A stretch of 59,151 nucleotides of DNA from Flavobacteriaceae bacterium (GCA_024743095.1 JANSXF010000024.1:1-59151); one strand, 5' to 3'. Shown: positions 15,897-26,043, numbered from the stretch's first letter. Translations and numbers: made by a program. The notes: generated by a model not told the origin, from the sequence alone.

Positions 15897-18341
15897 ATGA
15901 AAGTCTTAAAATTTGGAGGCACTTCCGTTGCCAATCCAGAGAATATCAATAAGGTCGAATCCATCCTAAGCAATCAGGAAAAAAAACAAATTGCAGTCGT
16001 AGTTTCTGCTTTTGGAGGGGTAACCGATCTACTCCTCGATGCATCCCGTTCCGCATCCGAACAGGATGTGAGCTACACAAATAGTCTTAAGGAAATCGAG
16101 GACAGGCATATTTCCGCCATCAGGGAGTTGATTCCCGTAAAGTCGCAAAGTGCGGCCCTTAGCAAAGTAAAGAGCGAACTGAATATATTGGAGACTTTGT
16201 TGGAAGGTGCCTTTTTAATCGGTGAGCTCACCCCAAAACTATCCGACAAGATTGTAAGCTACGGCGAACTGCTCTCATCCTTTATAATAAGTGAATTTCT
16301 TAAATCCGAAGGATTGGATGCCACTTTCAAGGACAGTCGGGAACTAATTAAAACAGATAACAATTTTGGCAAGGCCAATGTGGACTTCAAGGTGACCAAT
16401 ACGCTTTGTCAAGGCTTTTTTAGCTCCAACAAAAACCAGATAACCATACTGCCGGGATTCGTGGCCTCCAGCAAAAGCGGCGACCTGACCACTCTTGGCA
16501 GGGGCGGTTCCGACTATACAGCGGCCATTATCGCTGCTGCAGTGGATGCGGAGATTTTGGAAATTTGGACCGATGTCAGCGGCATGTACACCGCCAACCC
16601 AAAATTGGTAAAGCAGGCCAAATGTGTATCAAATATTAGTTATCAAGAAGCCATGGAGCTGTCCCATTTTGGAGCCAAAGTACTTTACCCCCCAACAATT
16701 CAACCTGTCTTGGGCAAGGCGATACCCATCGCTATTAAAAACACCTTTGATCCACAAAGTCCAGGCACCTTGATTGCCAAAAACAACAACGGAAACGGGA
16801 AGACAGTACGTGGAATCAGCCATGTGGGCAACATTAGCCTACTTTCCCTTGAAGGTCCGGGAATGATAGGCATACCCGGGATATCCAAACGGTTTTTCGA
16901 GACACTTTCGGTAAAAAACATCAGTATCGTGCTGATTACCCAAGCATCGTCCGAGCATTCCATTTGTGTAGGTATTGCCGATCAGGATGTGGATTTGGCG
17001 GCCGAAGCGGTCAACGAAACCTTTGAATTCGAAATATCCACTAAAAAAATAAAGCCCGTCATTGTTGAAAAAGACTTGACCATAGTGGCCCTGGTCGGTG
17101 ACAATATGAAAAGCCACCAAGGTTTGAGCGGTAAAATGTTCAGCACCTTGGGCAAAAACAATGTCAACATACGTGCCATTGCACAAGGGGCATCGGAACG
17201 TAATATTTCGGCCGTCATCAAAAAAGAAGATGTAAAAAAAGCACTCAACTCCCTGCACGAAACCTTTTTCGAGGAAAACATCAAACAGCTCAACCTCTTC
17301 GTGATGGGTGTCGGCAACGTTGGTTCTAAATTTTTACAACAAATACGTCAGCAAAAAAAATACTTAAAGGAAGAGCTTAAGCTCAATGTGCGTGTGATCG
17401 GTATCAGTAATTCCCGAAAAATGGCTTTTGACGAAGGTGGTATTTCCCTGAAGGACTGGGAACATATTTTAGATCAAGGAGAAACTGCGGACAAAGAGGC
17501 ATTTTTTGACCGCATCATTTCCCTGAACTACCGCAATAGCATTTTTGTGGACAACACAGCGAACCCTGAAGTTTCCAAAAGCTATGCCAGCTATCTTAAA
17601 AACAGTATTTCGGTGGTCACCTGTAATAAAATTGCGTCTTCTTCAGATTATGCCTACTACAAGGAGCTGAAACAATTGGCAAGGCAATACAATGCACCAT
17701 ATCTATTCGAAACCAATGTTGGCGCAGGTCTGCCCATATTGGACACCTTAAAGCACCTGATTGCCTCTGGTGACAAAATCAGAAAAATACAGGCGGTTTT
17801 ATCGGGAAGTCTGAACTTTGTATTCAACACCTTTGACGACTCCACTACCTTCCACGATGTGGTAAAACAGGCCCAGGAACAAGGCTATACCGAGCCCGAC
17901 CCTACCATTGACCTAAGTGGTGTTGATGTGATGCGAAAAATATTGATTTTGGCCAGGGAAAGTGGATATGAGTTGGATATTGATGATATCGAAAACGAAG
18001 CCTTTTTACCTCAAGAAAGTTTAGAAACCAACTCCAATGACGCGTTCTTCGATAGCTTAAAGAAATATGAAGCCGATTTTCAAAAATTATATAAAGATGC
18101 CGCCGATTCGGATTGCAAACTAAAGTATGTGGCCCAGTTTGAAGATGGAAAGGCCAAAGTGGGGCTACAGCAAATACCAAAAGGCCATGACTTTTACAAT
18201 CTTGAAGGAAGCGACAATATAGTGCTGTTCTTCACGGACAGGTATGTAAACCAACCTTTGATCATTAAAGGAGCCGGAGCAGGTGCCGATGTTACCGCAT
18301 CAGGTATCTTTGCCGATATAGTTCGAATCGGAAATTTCTAA
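15897..18341 (+). CDS. thrA: bifunctional aspartate kinase/homoserine dehydrogenase I
   Basis: An 814-residue fusion. The aspartokinase domain (about 1-290, KFGGTSVANPENI) phosphorylates aspartate. ACT regulatory domains (about 305-460) normally bind threonine. Homoserine dehydrogenase (about 465-814) has the nucleotide-binding VGNVGSKFL and the end GAGAGADVTASGIFADI. It carries out the first and third steps of the threonine/methionine branch. It heads thrABC, with thrB starting three bases after the stop. Transcription is probably controlled by the Thr/Ile leader upstream. Confidence 0.97.
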   Translation: MKVLKFGGTSVANPENINKVESILSNQEKKQIAVVVSAFGGVTDLLLDASRSASEQDVSYTNSLKEIEDRHISAIRELIPVKSQSAALSKVKSELNILETLLEGAFLIGELTPKLSDKIVSYGELLSSFIISEFLKSEGLDATFKDSRELIKTDNNFGKANVDFKVTNTLCQGFFSSNKNQITILPGFVASSKSGDLTTLGRGGSDYTAAIIAAAVDAEILEIWTDVSGMYTANPKLVKQAKCVSNISYQEAMELSHFGAKVLYPPTIQPVLGKAIPIAIKNTFDPQSPGTLIAKNNNGNGKTVRGISHVGNISLLSLEGPGMIGIPGISKRFFETLSVKNISIVLITQASSEHSICVGIADQDVDLAAEAVNETFEFEISTKKIKPVIVEKDLTIVALVGDNMKSHQGLSGKMFSTLGKNNVNIRAIAQGASERNISAVIKKEDVKKALNSLHETFFEENIKQLNLFVMGVGNVGSKFLQQIRQQKKYLKEELKLNVRVIGISNSRKMAFDEGGISLKDWEHILDQGETADKEAFFDRIISLNYRNSIFVDNTANPEVSKSYASYLKNSISVVTCNKIASSSDYAYYKELKQLARQYNAPYLFETNVGAGLPILDTLKHLIASGDKIRKIQAVLSGSLNFVFNTFDDSTTFHDVVKQAQEQGYTEPDPTIDLSGVDVMRKILILARESGYELDIDDIENEAFLPQESLETNSNDAFFDSLKKYEADFQKLYKDAADSDCKLKYVAQFEDGKAKVGLQQIPKGHDFYNLEGSDNIVLFFTDRYVNQPLIIKGAGAGADVTASGIFADIVRIGNF

Positions 18342-18344
18342 AGG

Positions 18345-19268
18345 ATGGAAGAAATTAAAGTATTTTGCCCGGCGACCATTGCCAACGTTTCCTGTGGGTT
18401 CGATGTTTTGGGCCTAGCGCTGGATTCGGTCGGCGATCAAATGACCATTCGAAAAACGTCTGAAAAAGGGATTCGCATCACAAAAATATTGGGACAGGAC
18501 CTTCCTTTGGAAACCGAAAATAATGTAGCAGGGGTGGCAGCTCTGGCACTTCTTGCCAAAAGTGACTACGGCGGTGGTTTTGAAATTGAAATCGACAAAC
18601 GCATCAAACCGGGAAGTGGCATCGGCAGCAGTGCCGCAAGTTCCACGGGGGGCGTTTGGGCCATGAACGAACTCTTGGGCAGACCGTTTTCCAATTTGGA
18701 ATTGGTACAGTTTGCCATGCAGGGTGAAAAACTGGCCAGCGATGTGGCCCATGCCGATAATGTTGCCCCGGCAATTTATGGTGGGTTTACATTGGTCCGA
18801 AGCTATGACCCTCTGGATATAATCCCGATACCCACACCATCGGAATTGTACGCCACCGTCATCCATCCCCAGATCGAGATTAAAACCTCGGATTCCCGAA
18901 AAATTTTGAAGACCACCATTTCCATGCAACAGGGCATCCGGCAATGGGGCAATTTGGGCGGACTGGTCGCAGGACTTTTTCAAAATGATTACGATCTTAT
19001 CGGGCGCTCATTGCACGACCATATCGTTGAGCCCATCCGGTCCATTTTGATTCCCGCTTTTGATGACATTAAGGCCAATGCTATAAAAGCCGGAGCCCTC
19101 GGGAGCGGAATCTCGGGATCTGGGCCATCCATTTTTGCATTGAGCAAGGGAGAGGAAATTGCACAAAAAGTGGCCGAGTCCATGAAAGAAACCTATCAAA
19201 ACATTGGAGTGGATTTTGATATCCATGTTTCCAAAGTGAATAGCCAAGGCGTAAAAAAAATTGCTTAA
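18345..19268 (+). CDS. thrB: homoserine kinase
   Basis: A 307-residue GHMP kinase that phosphorylates homoserine. The ATP loop is PGSGIGSSAASS near 90, with the N-terminal ANVSCGFDVLGLAL typical of ThrB and GSGISGSGPS near 252. It starts three bases after the thrA stop and ends just before thrC, so the three are surely one transcript. Confidence 0.96.
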   Translation: MEEIKVFCPATIANVSCGFDVLGLALDSVGDQMTIRKTSEKGIRITKILGQDLPLETENNVAGVAALALLAKSDYGGGFEIEIDKRIKPGSGIGSSAASSTGGVWAMNELLGRPFSNLELVQFAMQGEKLASDVAHADNVAPAIYGGFTLVRSYDPLDIIPIPTPSELYATVIHPQIEIKTSDSRKILKTTISMQQGIRQWGNLGGLVAGLFQNDYDLIGRSLHDHIVEPIRSILIPAFDDIKANAIKAGALGSGISGSGPSIFALSKGEEIAQKVAESMKETYQNIGVDFDIHVSKVNSQGVKKIA

Positions 19269-19272
19269 ACCC

Positions 19273-20568
19273 ATGAAATTCTACAGTCTAAACAACCAAA
19301 ATATCCAAGCTTCCTTCAAAGAGGCGGTAATTGCCGGAATAGCTCCTGACAAAGGACTCTACTTTCCGGAAAGCATCACACCTCTATCTGCTGATTTTTT
19401 TGAAAACATTGAGAAGCTGTCCAACCATGAGATAGCATTCCAGGCGATTCATCAATTTGTGAGCGAGGACATTGCTGATAATGCTTTAAAAGAAATCATA
19501 GCCAACACCTTGGATTTTGATTTCCCAGTGGTAGAAATTAAAGAAAATGTAGCCACCTTGGAGCTTTTCCATGGCCCAACAATGGCCTTTAAAGATGTTG
19601 GAGCACGTTTTATGGCAAACTGTCTCGGCTACTTCTCCCAAGGAGAAAAACAGGATGTGACCGTTCTTGTTGCCACCTCCGGGGATACAGGCGGAGCCGT
19701 TGCCAATGGCTTTTTAGGGGTCGATGGTGTAAAAGTGGTCATCCTCTACCCTAGCGGAAAAGTAAGCGAAATCCAAGAAAAGCAATTGACCACATTGGGC
19801 CAGAACATCGAAGCCATGGAAGTGAACGGCGTTTTTGATGATTGCCAGCGTATGGTGAAAACAGCTTTCTTGGACACCGAGATAACAGACCATAAAAAAT
19901 TGACCTCCGCAAACAGCATCAATGTGGCCCGATGGTTGCCCCAGTTGTTCTATTTTCTGTTTGCCTACAAACAGGCCAAATCAAAAGGAAAGAAAATCGT
20001 GTTCTCGGTACCATCCGGGAATTTTGGAAACATTTGTGCCGGAATGGTAGCGCAAAAACTGGGAATGCCAGTCAAACATTTTGTGGCCTCCACCAATGTA
20101 AACGATGTGGTGCCAAAATTTATGAGGAATGGCCTTTATGAGCCCATGTCGTCCATTGCTACCATATCCAATGCCATGGACGTGGGCGACCCGAGTAATT
20201 TTGTCCGGATCAGACATCTCTACAAGGACGATTTAAAGACGCTACTGCAACACCTATCCTCCTACTCCTTTTCCGATGAAAGCACGAGAACGACCATGAA
20301 GGAGGTGCATTCCAAAACAGGATATGTATTGGACCCACATGGTGCGGTGGGATATTTGGGACTGAAGGAATATCAAAAATCCCATTCGGATACCTATGGT
20401 ATTTTCTTGGAAACCGCTCATCCGGTCAAGTTTTTGGATGTGGTCGAACAAACCCTGGGGGTAAGCCCAGAAATTCCACCGCAAATCATGAAAGTAATGG
20501 ACAAAGAAAAAAAATCCCATATAATTTCTTCCTACCAAGAACTGAAGCAATATCTAATTACTGACTAA
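19273..20568 (+). CDS. thrC: threonine synthase
   Basis: A PLP enzyme of 431 residues from ATG 19273. An in-frame TTG at 19261 overlaps thrB and is less likely. The PLP lysine is in PTMAFKDVGARF near 110 and the phosphate-binding loop in ATSGDTGGAVANG. The N-terminus MKFYSLNNQNIQASF and ...APDKGLYFPE are typical. It converts phosphohomoserine to threonine, completing the operon. It is convergent with the aminopeptidase P gene, with one base between them. Confidence 0.96.
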   Translation: MKFYSLNNQNIQASFKEAVIAGIAPDKGLYFPESITPLSADFFENIEKLSNHEIAFQAIHQFVSEDIADNALKEIIANTLDFDFPVVEIKENVATLELFHGPTMAFKDVGARFMANCLGYFSQGEKQDVTVLVATSGDTGGAVANGFLGVDGVKVVILYPSGKVSEIQEKQLTTLGQNIEAMEVNGVFDDCQRMVKTAFLDTEITDHKKLTSANSINVARWLPQLFYFLFAYKQAKSKGKKIVFSVPSGNFGNICAGMVAQKLGMPVKHFVASTNVNDVVPKFMRNGLYEPMSSIATISNAMDVGDPSNFVRIRHLYKDDLKTLLQHLSSYSFSDESTRTTMKEVHSKTGYVLDPHGAVGYLGLKEYQKSHSDTYGIFLETAHPVKFLDVVEQTLGVSPEIPPQIMKVMDKEKKSHIISSYQELKQYLITD

Positions 20569-20569
20569 T

Positions 20570-22186
20570 TTAATCCAGCTTGGGCAGTTGAAAACTGTCC
20601 AAGGGACTGGGTTGCTTCATTAATTTTTCGATTTCCTCCGATTTTCTTGGCGCCATACCAGAAAGGTTGACGGGCCCATTTTCCGTAATCAGAATATCGT
20701 CTTCGATACGAACGGCAATGCCCCACCATTTCTGGTCACAATCACTGTTTTCCGGAATATAGATTCCTGGCTCTACGGTTATCACCTGGTTTGGTTTAAG
20801 AGCCTGATAGGTTCCTGCATCGTGCACGTCCAACCCTAAATAATGGGAAGTTCCGTGCGGAAAGTAAACCCTTGCTTGCTTTGCTTCTTTGATAATGCCC
20901 AAATCTATCAATCCCTTGGTCACCACATCCAAGGAAGCTTGATGTGGGTCCCGGAAAGAGGCACCTACCAAACTAGCGGCAATACCTGCTTCCTGTGCAT
21001 TATAAACAATATCATAAATGGCCTTTTGCTCTGGAGAGAATTTGCCATTGGCCGGGATGGTACGGGTCACATCCGCGGTATAACCATGGTATTCTGCCCC
21101 CAAATCCATTAATACCAAATCGTCCCCGACCTTGGTCTTGCTGTTTTCAATATAGTGAAGTATACACCCATTATGTCCCCCGCCAACTATAGAGGGATAG
21201 CCTTCGTACTCGGCTCCATATCGTTTATACACATATTCGTGCACGCCCTGGATTTCGGTCTCGGACATATTGGGATGCATGGCCTTCATCACCTCAATCT
21301 GACCCACAGCTGAAATTTCGATGGCCTTTTTAAGCAGCTTTATTTCCTCTGGAGTTTTATCCTGACGCAGTTCGGCCATTACCTTCGGTAAAATACTGGA
21401 ATCCAAATTTGATGAACGCTGCACCACCAAAATTTTATTTTTGATCTCGTCCCTAATATCTTGGTTGTTGGCCTCTATAAAATCGTTTAGGAGTTCATCA
21501 CCCTGAAGTTCTGGATAGCGCTCCATATAGCGTTCTACCATTTCGGACAATTCATCGGCCTTATCCGGAGTGATAGTGGCTATCCTTTGATACAGATCAT
21601 TGCGAACAGGACTGTAATCCGCAGGATAGTTTGCCTTAACCTTGAAGGTCTTTACCAAATCGAACAAATCTGCCGAACCTGGCTTATCCCGATAGTCATT
21701 TTGAAAGTCGACAAAGGATACATGGTCGAAGGAAGTAAAATCCAACGGGAACCTTTCAAACTCGCTTCCATTGTACACCATAGTAAACCCAAGTTGATTC
21801 TTTACCCCTTCTACACCCAAGCGTTTACCGGTCCATTGCTCCGCTCTGGCGTTTCTTTCTTGAACATAAAAAATCTCGTCAAAGGAATTTCCAGAGGCAT
21901 CGGTCCGCTCTTCGGAAAAAATAACCAAGACCGCATTGGGTTCCTTGTAGCCTGTCAGGTAATAAAAATTGGGATCCTGATGATATATGTAATCAACATC
22001 GTTGGCGCGGTTACGTTCTGCATTGGCAAAAAGGACCACAGCGGTATTGGGCGGTAATTTATCCCTAACGGCATCCCTTCTTTCCTTATGAAAATCGGCA
22101 GGTAAGTAGTCGGTTGGCAACTCCTGTGAAATTGCCATTGCCCCCACCATTAAAGCGGAGAAAAGGCTCAAAGTTAATTTTGACAT
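20570..22186 (-). CDS. secreted Xaa-Pro aminopeptidase (M24B)
   Basis: Start placed at MSKLTLSLFSALMV (22186), which gives a clean signal peptide ending near AMAISQ. The frame stays open upstream to 22261, but that extension would precede the signal peptide. The mature protein (538 residues in all) has an aminopeptidase-P N-terminal domain (about 30-190) and an M24 metallopeptidase domain with metal ligands in VLMDLGAEYHGYTADVTRT, FPHGTSHYLGLDVHD, VITVEPGIYI and VRIEDDI. It removes N-terminal residues next to proline, probably in the periplasm. Confidence 0.92.
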   Translation of the reverse strand: MSKLTLSLFSALMVGAMAISQELPTDYLPADFHKERRDAVRDKLPPNTAVVLFANAERNRANDVDYIYHQDPNFYYLTGYKEPNAVLVIFSEERTDASGNSFDEIFYVQERNARAEQWTGKRLGVEGVKNQLGFTMVYNGSEFERFPLDFTSFDHVSFVDFQNDYRDKPGSADLFDLVKTFKVKANYPADYSPVRNDLYQRIATITPDKADELSEMVERYMERYPELQGDELLNDFIEANNQDIRDEIKNKILVVQRSSNLDSSILPKVMAELRQDKTPEEIKLLKKAIEISAVGQIEVMKAMHPNMSETEIQGVHEYVYKRYGAEYEGYPSIVGGGHNGCILHYIENSKTKVGDDLVLMDLGAEYHGYTADVTRTIPANGKFSPEQKAIYDIVYNAQEAGIAASLVGASFRDPHQASLDVVTKGLIDLGIIKEAKQARVYFPHGTSHYLGLDVHDAGTYQALKPNQVITVEPGIYIPENSDCDQKWWGIAVRIEDDILITENGPVNLSGMAPRKSEEIEKLMKQPSPLDSFQLPKLD

Positions 22187-22297
22187 GCTTCCTTTTTTGT
22201 TCAAAATACGAATTTTGGACATATTATTCCGTGTTGGTTGATTCAGTTTTAGTAAAATCATAATACCTCAAAACAAGGGTATCCTTAATTAATTCCA

Positions 22298-22305
22298 TAA
22301 ATTTG
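22298..22305 (+). promoter_or_regulatory. -7 element of the gcvT promoter
   Basis: TAAATTTG matches TAnnTTTG and lies 21 bases before the gcvT ATG. No clear -33 partner is seen. The start codon is preceded by AAAAAAGGAG, an unusually good Shine-Dalgarno for this kind of genome. Confidence 0.5.
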
Positions 22306-22326
22306 CCAATCTTAAAAAAGGAGTCA

Positions 22327-23415
22327 ATGAAAAATACTGCACTTACAAAAACACATGAGGCCTTGGGAGCCAAAATGGTCCCTTTTGCCGGTTATAATAT
22401 GCCTGTTTCCTATGAAGGTGTGAATATTGAGCATGAAACCGTACGCAAAGCGGTAGGTGTGTTCGATGTGTCCCACATGGGAGAGTTTTTGATAGAGGGC
22501 CCAAAAGCTTTGGAGCTGATTCAAAAAGTATCCACCAATGATGCCTCAAAATTGGCGGTAGGTAAAGCGCAGTATAGTTGCATGACCAATGAAAAGGGAG
22601 GAATCGTGGACGATTTGATCATTTATATGATCAAGGACCAAACCTATCTTTTGGTGGTAAATGCATCCAACATTGACAAGGACTGGCAACATATTTCCAA
22701 GTACAATAAAAGTATTGGAGCGGATATGCGCAACCTATCCGATGATTATTCCCTACTTGCCATACAAGGTCCAAAAGCAGTTGAGGCCATGCAATCTTTG
22801 ACTTCCGTGGATTTGTCATCCATCAAGTTCTACAACTTTGTGGTAGGTGATTTTGCAGGAATAGATTACGTTATTATTTCAGCTACCGGATATACGGGTT
22901 CCGGTGGTTTCGAGATTTATTGCAAGAATTCGGAGGTGCAACAGATATGGGACAAAGTTCTAGAAGCAGGAGCCGACTTTGGCATTAAACCTATTGGTTT
23001 GGCCGCGCGTGACACCTTGCGTCTGGAAATGGGCTATTGCCTCTACGGAAACGATATTGACGATACCACTTCCCCTTTTGAAGCAGGTCTGGGCTGGATT
23101 ACCAAGTTCACCAAGGATTTTGTGAACAGCGACAATCTTTCCAAAGAAAAGGCAGAAGGTCCTAAAAGGAAATTGGTCGCCTTCCAAATGGAGGAACGTG
23201 GAATTCCTAGGGCCGGTTACCCTATATTGGATGCCAATGGCAACGAAATCGGGAAAGTAACCTCGGGCACCATGTCGCCCTCGCTTTCCAAAGGAATAGG
23301 TTTGGGCTACGTTTCTATCGAGCACTCCAAAGTGGATTCCCCTATTTTTATTCAAATCCGTATCAACAAGGTTCCTGCCACCGTAGTAAAATTGCCATTT
23401 TATAAAAATACCTAG
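22327..23415 (+). CDS. gcvT: glycine cleavage system aminomethyltransferase (T protein)
   Basis: A 362-residue protein from ATG 22327, chosen over an in-frame TTG at 22303 because of the AGGAG upstream and the family start [16 protein letters not shown]. It takes the aminomethyl group from lipoylated H protein and makes methylene-tetrahydrofolate. It shows [12 protein letters not shown] and [19 protein letters not shown], and the C-terminal [11 protein letters not shown]. No other gcv genes are adjacent. A short-chain reductase follows after seven bases. No glycine-riboswitch-like structure is evident upstream. Confidence 0.95.
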   Translation: MKNTALTKTHEALGAKMVPFAGYNMPVSYEGVNIEHETVRKAVGVFDVSHMGEFLIEGPKALELIQKVSTNDASKLAVGKAQYSCMTNEKGGIVDDLIIYMIKDQTYLLVVNASNIDKDWQHISKYNKSIGADMRNLSDDYSLLAIQGPKAVEAMQSLTSVDLSSIKFYNFVVGDFAGIDYVIISATGYTGSGGFEIYCKNSEVQQIWDKVLEAGADFGIKPIGLAARDTLRLEMGYCLYGNDIDDTTSPFEAGLGWITKFTKDFVNSDNLSKEKAEGPKRKLVAFQMEERGIPRAGYPILDANGNEIGKVTSGTMSPSLSKGIGLGYVSIEHSKVDSPIFIQIRINKVPATVVKLPFYKNT

Positions 23416-23422
23416 GTAGCCT

Positions 23423-24241
23423 TTGGATAAAAAAAAGATATTGATATTGGGAGCGAGCGGATTTGTGGGCAATGCCATATACAAAGAACTCTGCCCCTAT
23501 TTTGATACCTTTGGTACTTACTGTTCCAACCGTTCATTTGCAAAAAACAAGCAGTTTATTCGGTACGATCTTGAAGAAGACGATATTTTTCAAGTACTGG
23601 AGCAGCTCAGGCCAGATGTCATTATTTCATCGCTTCGAGGAAATTTTCCTGCCCAGATACAGGCACATCAACATTTGATGGAGTACCTGATCGGGAACCA
23701 AGCCAGGTTATACTTTATCTCATCGGCCAATGTATTTGATGCCTACAGTAAATTCCCGTCCTACGAGCACGATAAAACCTTGTCGTTAAGTGTTTATGGT
23801 CGACTAAAAATAAAGATCGAGAACATGATGATGCGGTTGCCCAAGGAAAAGACCGCCATTCTTAGAATTCCCATGGTTTTTGGGAACTCCTCGCCCAGAA
23901 TCAAGGAAATCAAGGAAAATATAGGGACCAACGAACCCATTGAAGTGTTCCCGAACCTGATTATCAACGTAACCAATGATAATAGGCTTACCCAACAGAT
24001 CCATTACCTGATCAACCGGAACAAAACCGGCATATACCACTTGGGCAGCAGCGACCTTATCCAACATGAGGAATTCATCAAAGAGGTAATCGAACATCTT
24101 GGAAATTATCATCCCATATACAAAAGGGTGTACACCACCAATGAGGACCGTTACTTGGCCGCTTTGCCCAAGGACAACCTACTGCCGAAGAACCTTCGTA
24201 TTAGTTGTCAGGAGATTATCGACCATCATCTTCCCGTTTAG
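23423..24241 (+). CDS. NAD-dependent epimerase/RmlD-like sugar reductase
   Basis: A 272-residue extended short-chain dehydrogenase. The N-terminal nucleotide loop is GASGFVGNAI and the catalytic pair is in YGRLKIKIE near 130. It resembles the dTDP-4-dehydrorhamnose reductase family, but no sugar-nucleotide operon surrounds it, so the substrate is unknown. The start is TTG, seven bases after gcvT, which implies co-transcription. Confidence 0.82.
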   Translation: MDKKKILILGASGFVGNAIYKELCPYFDTFGTYCSNRSFAKNKQFIRYDLEEDDIFQVLEQLRPDVIISSLRGNFPAQIQAHQHLMEYLIGNQARLYFISSANVFDAYSKFPSYEHDKTLSLSVYGRLKIKIENMMMRLPKEKTAILRIPMVFGNSSPRIKEIKENIGTNEPIEVFPNLIINVTNDNRLTQQIHYLINRNKTGIYHLGSSDLIQHEEFIKEVIEHLGNYHPIYKRVYTTNEDRYLAALPKDNLLPKNLRISCQEIIDHHLPV

Positions 24242-24287
24242 TTTTCTTTTCAGTGTTTAATTGACTATCTTCTGGAAAAACATATTT

Positions 24288-24569
24288 ATGAAGAAGATGA
24301 ACACCAATGAAATTGAAAAAGCCCTTAAAACATTATCGGGCTGGTCCTTAAAAGGTGATATGATAGTAAAATCATTCTCCTTTGAGGATTTTAAGGAGGC
24401 GTTTTCCAAAATGGCACATATTGCCTTTGAATGCGAAAAGCAAAATCATCATCCCAATTGGGAAAATGTCTACAACAGCCTCACCATAAAATTGAGCACG
24501 CACGATGCCGACGGGGTTACCCAAAAAGACATTGACCTGGCCACCTCCATCGAAAAAATTATTGGCTAG
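24288..24569 (+). CDS. phhB: pterin-4a-carbinolamine dehydratase
   Basis: A small protein of about 93 residues from ATG 24288; a second ATG three codons later is possible. The family hallmark NHHPNWENVYN is present, with the active-site histidines. It dehydrates 4a-hydroxy-tetrahydrobiopterin, recycling the cofactor of aromatic amino acid hydroxylases. Some relatives act in molybdopterin or folate side paths. No phenylalanine hydroxylase is in the window. Confidence 0.92.
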   Translation: MKKMNTNEIEKALKTLSGWSLKGDMIVKSFSFEDFKEAFSKMAHIAFECEKQNHHPNWENVYNSLTIKLSTHDADGVTQKDIDLATSIEKIIG

Positions 24570-24585
24570 CTTGAAAACAATCAAC

Positions 24586-24615
24586 TTGACAACGGTGCAT
24601 TTTTTGCTAAATTTG
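24586..24615 (+). promoter_or_regulatory. promoter of yebC
   Basis: TTG (24586-24588), 19 bases, TAAATTTG (24608-24615). This is a full consensus match 25 bases before the yebC ATG. Confidence 0.7.
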
Positions 24616-24639
24616 CCAGCATCCAGAATTTAAGAATAT

Positions 24640-25350
24640 ATGGGAAGAGCGTTCGAATTTAGAAAAGCACGGAAAATGAAACGTTGGGCCGCGATGTCCA
24701 AGGCCTTTACCAGGATTGGCAAGGATATTGTTATGGCCGTAAAGGAAGGCGGCCCGGACCCGGACGCCAATTCCAAGCTACGTGCCGTAATTCAGAACGC
24801 CAAGGCGGTCAACATGCCCAAGGATAATATTGAGCGTGCCATTAAAAGGGCATCGGACAAAAACCAAGGGGATTACAAAGAAGTGCTGTTTGAAGGTTAT
24901 GCGCCGCACGGCATCGCTATTTTGATTGAGACCGCAACCGACAATAACACAAGAACGGTGGCCAACATCCGTAGCTATTTCAATAAATGTAACGGTAGTC
25001 TGGGAACTTCCGGATCTGTTGAATTCATGTTCGACCATACGTGTAGTTTTACCATTAATGGTGAAGGATTGGACCCAGAGGAACTGGAATTGGAACTGAT
25101 TGATTTTGGTGCCGAAGAAGTCTTTGTTGATGAGGACGGCATACATATTTATGCACCCTTTGAGAACTTTGGTGCCATTCAAAAAGAATTGGAATCCAGG
25201 GATATCGAGATTATCTCTTCTGGTTTTGACCGCATTCCGCAAGTAACAAAAGAATTGAATGAGGAAGAAGTGGCCGATGTGGAGAAACTACTGGAAAAAA
25301 TAGAGGAAGATGACGATGTGCAGAACGTATTTCACAGCATGAAAGAGTAA
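24640..25350 (+). CDS. yebC: YebC/PmpR family regulatory protein
   Basis: A 236-residue protein of the YebC/TACO1 family. MGRAFEFRKARKMKRWAAMSK and NMPKDNIERAIKRA are family signatures, and the body follows the usual three-domain length. Family members have been linked to transcription control and, more recently, to relieving ribosome stalling. It has its own promoter. An inverted repeat 50 bases after the stop may end its transcript. Confidence 0.94.
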   Translation: MGRAFEFRKARKMKRWAAMSKAFTRIGKDIVMAVKEGGPDPDANSKLRAVIQNAKAVNMPKDNIERAIKRASDKNQGDYKEVLFEGYAPHGIAILIETATDNNTRTVANIRSYFNKCNGSLGTSGSVEFMFDHTCSFTINGEGLDPEELELELIDFGAEEVFVDEDGIHIYAPFENFGAIQKELESRDIEIISSGFDRIPQVTKELNEEEVADVEKLLEKIEEDDDVQNVFHSMKE

Positions 25351-25401
25351 GGTTGTCCCTATATCTCAAAAAGTAATCACTTCATCTACTTTAGTTGCAT
25401 T

Positions 25402-25432
25402 TTGGACTAAAAGTTAAATACTTTTAGTCCAA
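25402..25432. repeat. perfect 12-base inverted repeat between yebC and a lipoprotein gene
   Basis: TTGGACTAAAAG (25402-25413) and CTTTTAGTCCAA (25421-25432) flank a seven-base loop. No strong T tract follows. A -7-like TTAATTTG (25435-25442) begins three bases later, ahead of the ATG at 25451. It is either a weak yebC terminator or an operator for the lipoprotein promoter. Confidence 0.6.
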
Positions 25433-25450
25433 CTTTAATTTGTTCCCCCA

Positions 25451-25927
25451 ATGAAGAACTCCATAAAGGCACTTGGTTTATCCGTATTATTCCTTATTAT
25501 ATTTTCCTGTAGTAGTTCTGATGGAGAAAACTCACCTGAAGTCATCCCAACAGGTGAACCTATTGAGTTTACCGGAGAATGGTCGGCGGAAAAAGCGATA
25601 TTTGATATTGAATTTGAAGACTTAACGGAAACAGCCGACTTTATAGCTGAAGGGGGATCCATAAATCTTAATGTTGAAGAAAATGGAAGGTTCTCTATTC
25701 AATTTGTACTAGGGCAAAACTCAGAGAACATAACAGGTCAACTGAGTATAAACGATGACTTGCTCACTATTGTTTTTGATTACTCCCCTTCCGATAGATC
25801 CTATTTTGAAGTCTATCATGCGGATAATATTCTTGAAATTGATGGAGGCCCATTGGAATATGATTTTGACGTAGATGGAACTCCGGAGCCTGCCCTGGTA
25901 AGCTTTAGATTCATCTCCATTCAATAG
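25451..25927 (+). CDS. small lipoprotein of unknown function
   Basis: A 158-residue predicted lipoprotein: hydrophobic signal MKNSIKALGLSVLFLIIF then the lipobox cysteine in FSCSSS at residue 20. The mature part is acidic and strand-rich, without a motif I recognise; its size resembles small lipocalin-like or DUF4625-type flavobacterial proteins, but I cannot assign it. It may be controlled by the inverted repeat overlapping its promoter region. A strong bidirectional terminator follows. Confidence 0.7.
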   Translation: MKNSIKALGLSVLFLIIFSCSSSDGENSPEVIPTGEPIEFTGEWSAEKAIFDIEFEDLTETADFIAEGGSINLNVEENGRFSIQFVLGQNSENITGQLSINDDLLTIVFDYSPSDRSYFEVYHADNILEIDGGPLEYDFDVDGTPEPALVSFRFISIQ

Positions 25928-25992
25928 AACAGTACAATTTCCCCAGCTTAATTAGAGGTTAATATGTAAGGAAAATTTAAAGAACATAACAT

Positions 25993-26026
25993 AAAAAAGG
26001 GCTTGCCGATGGGCAAGCCCTTTTTT
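25993..26026. terminator. bidirectional terminator
   Basis: GGGCTTGCC/GGCAAGCCC with a four-base loop, flanked by six A on the left and six T on the right. A strong hairpin between the convergent lipoprotein and amidohydrolase genes. Confidence 0.92.
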
Positions 26027-26043
26027 ATTCTTTCCAATAGGTC

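Noticed and set aside
22187..22326. Glycine riboswitch upstream of gcvT
   Set aside because: Gap is too short and lacks tandem aptamer-like helices; only a -7 element and Shine-Dalgarno are seen.
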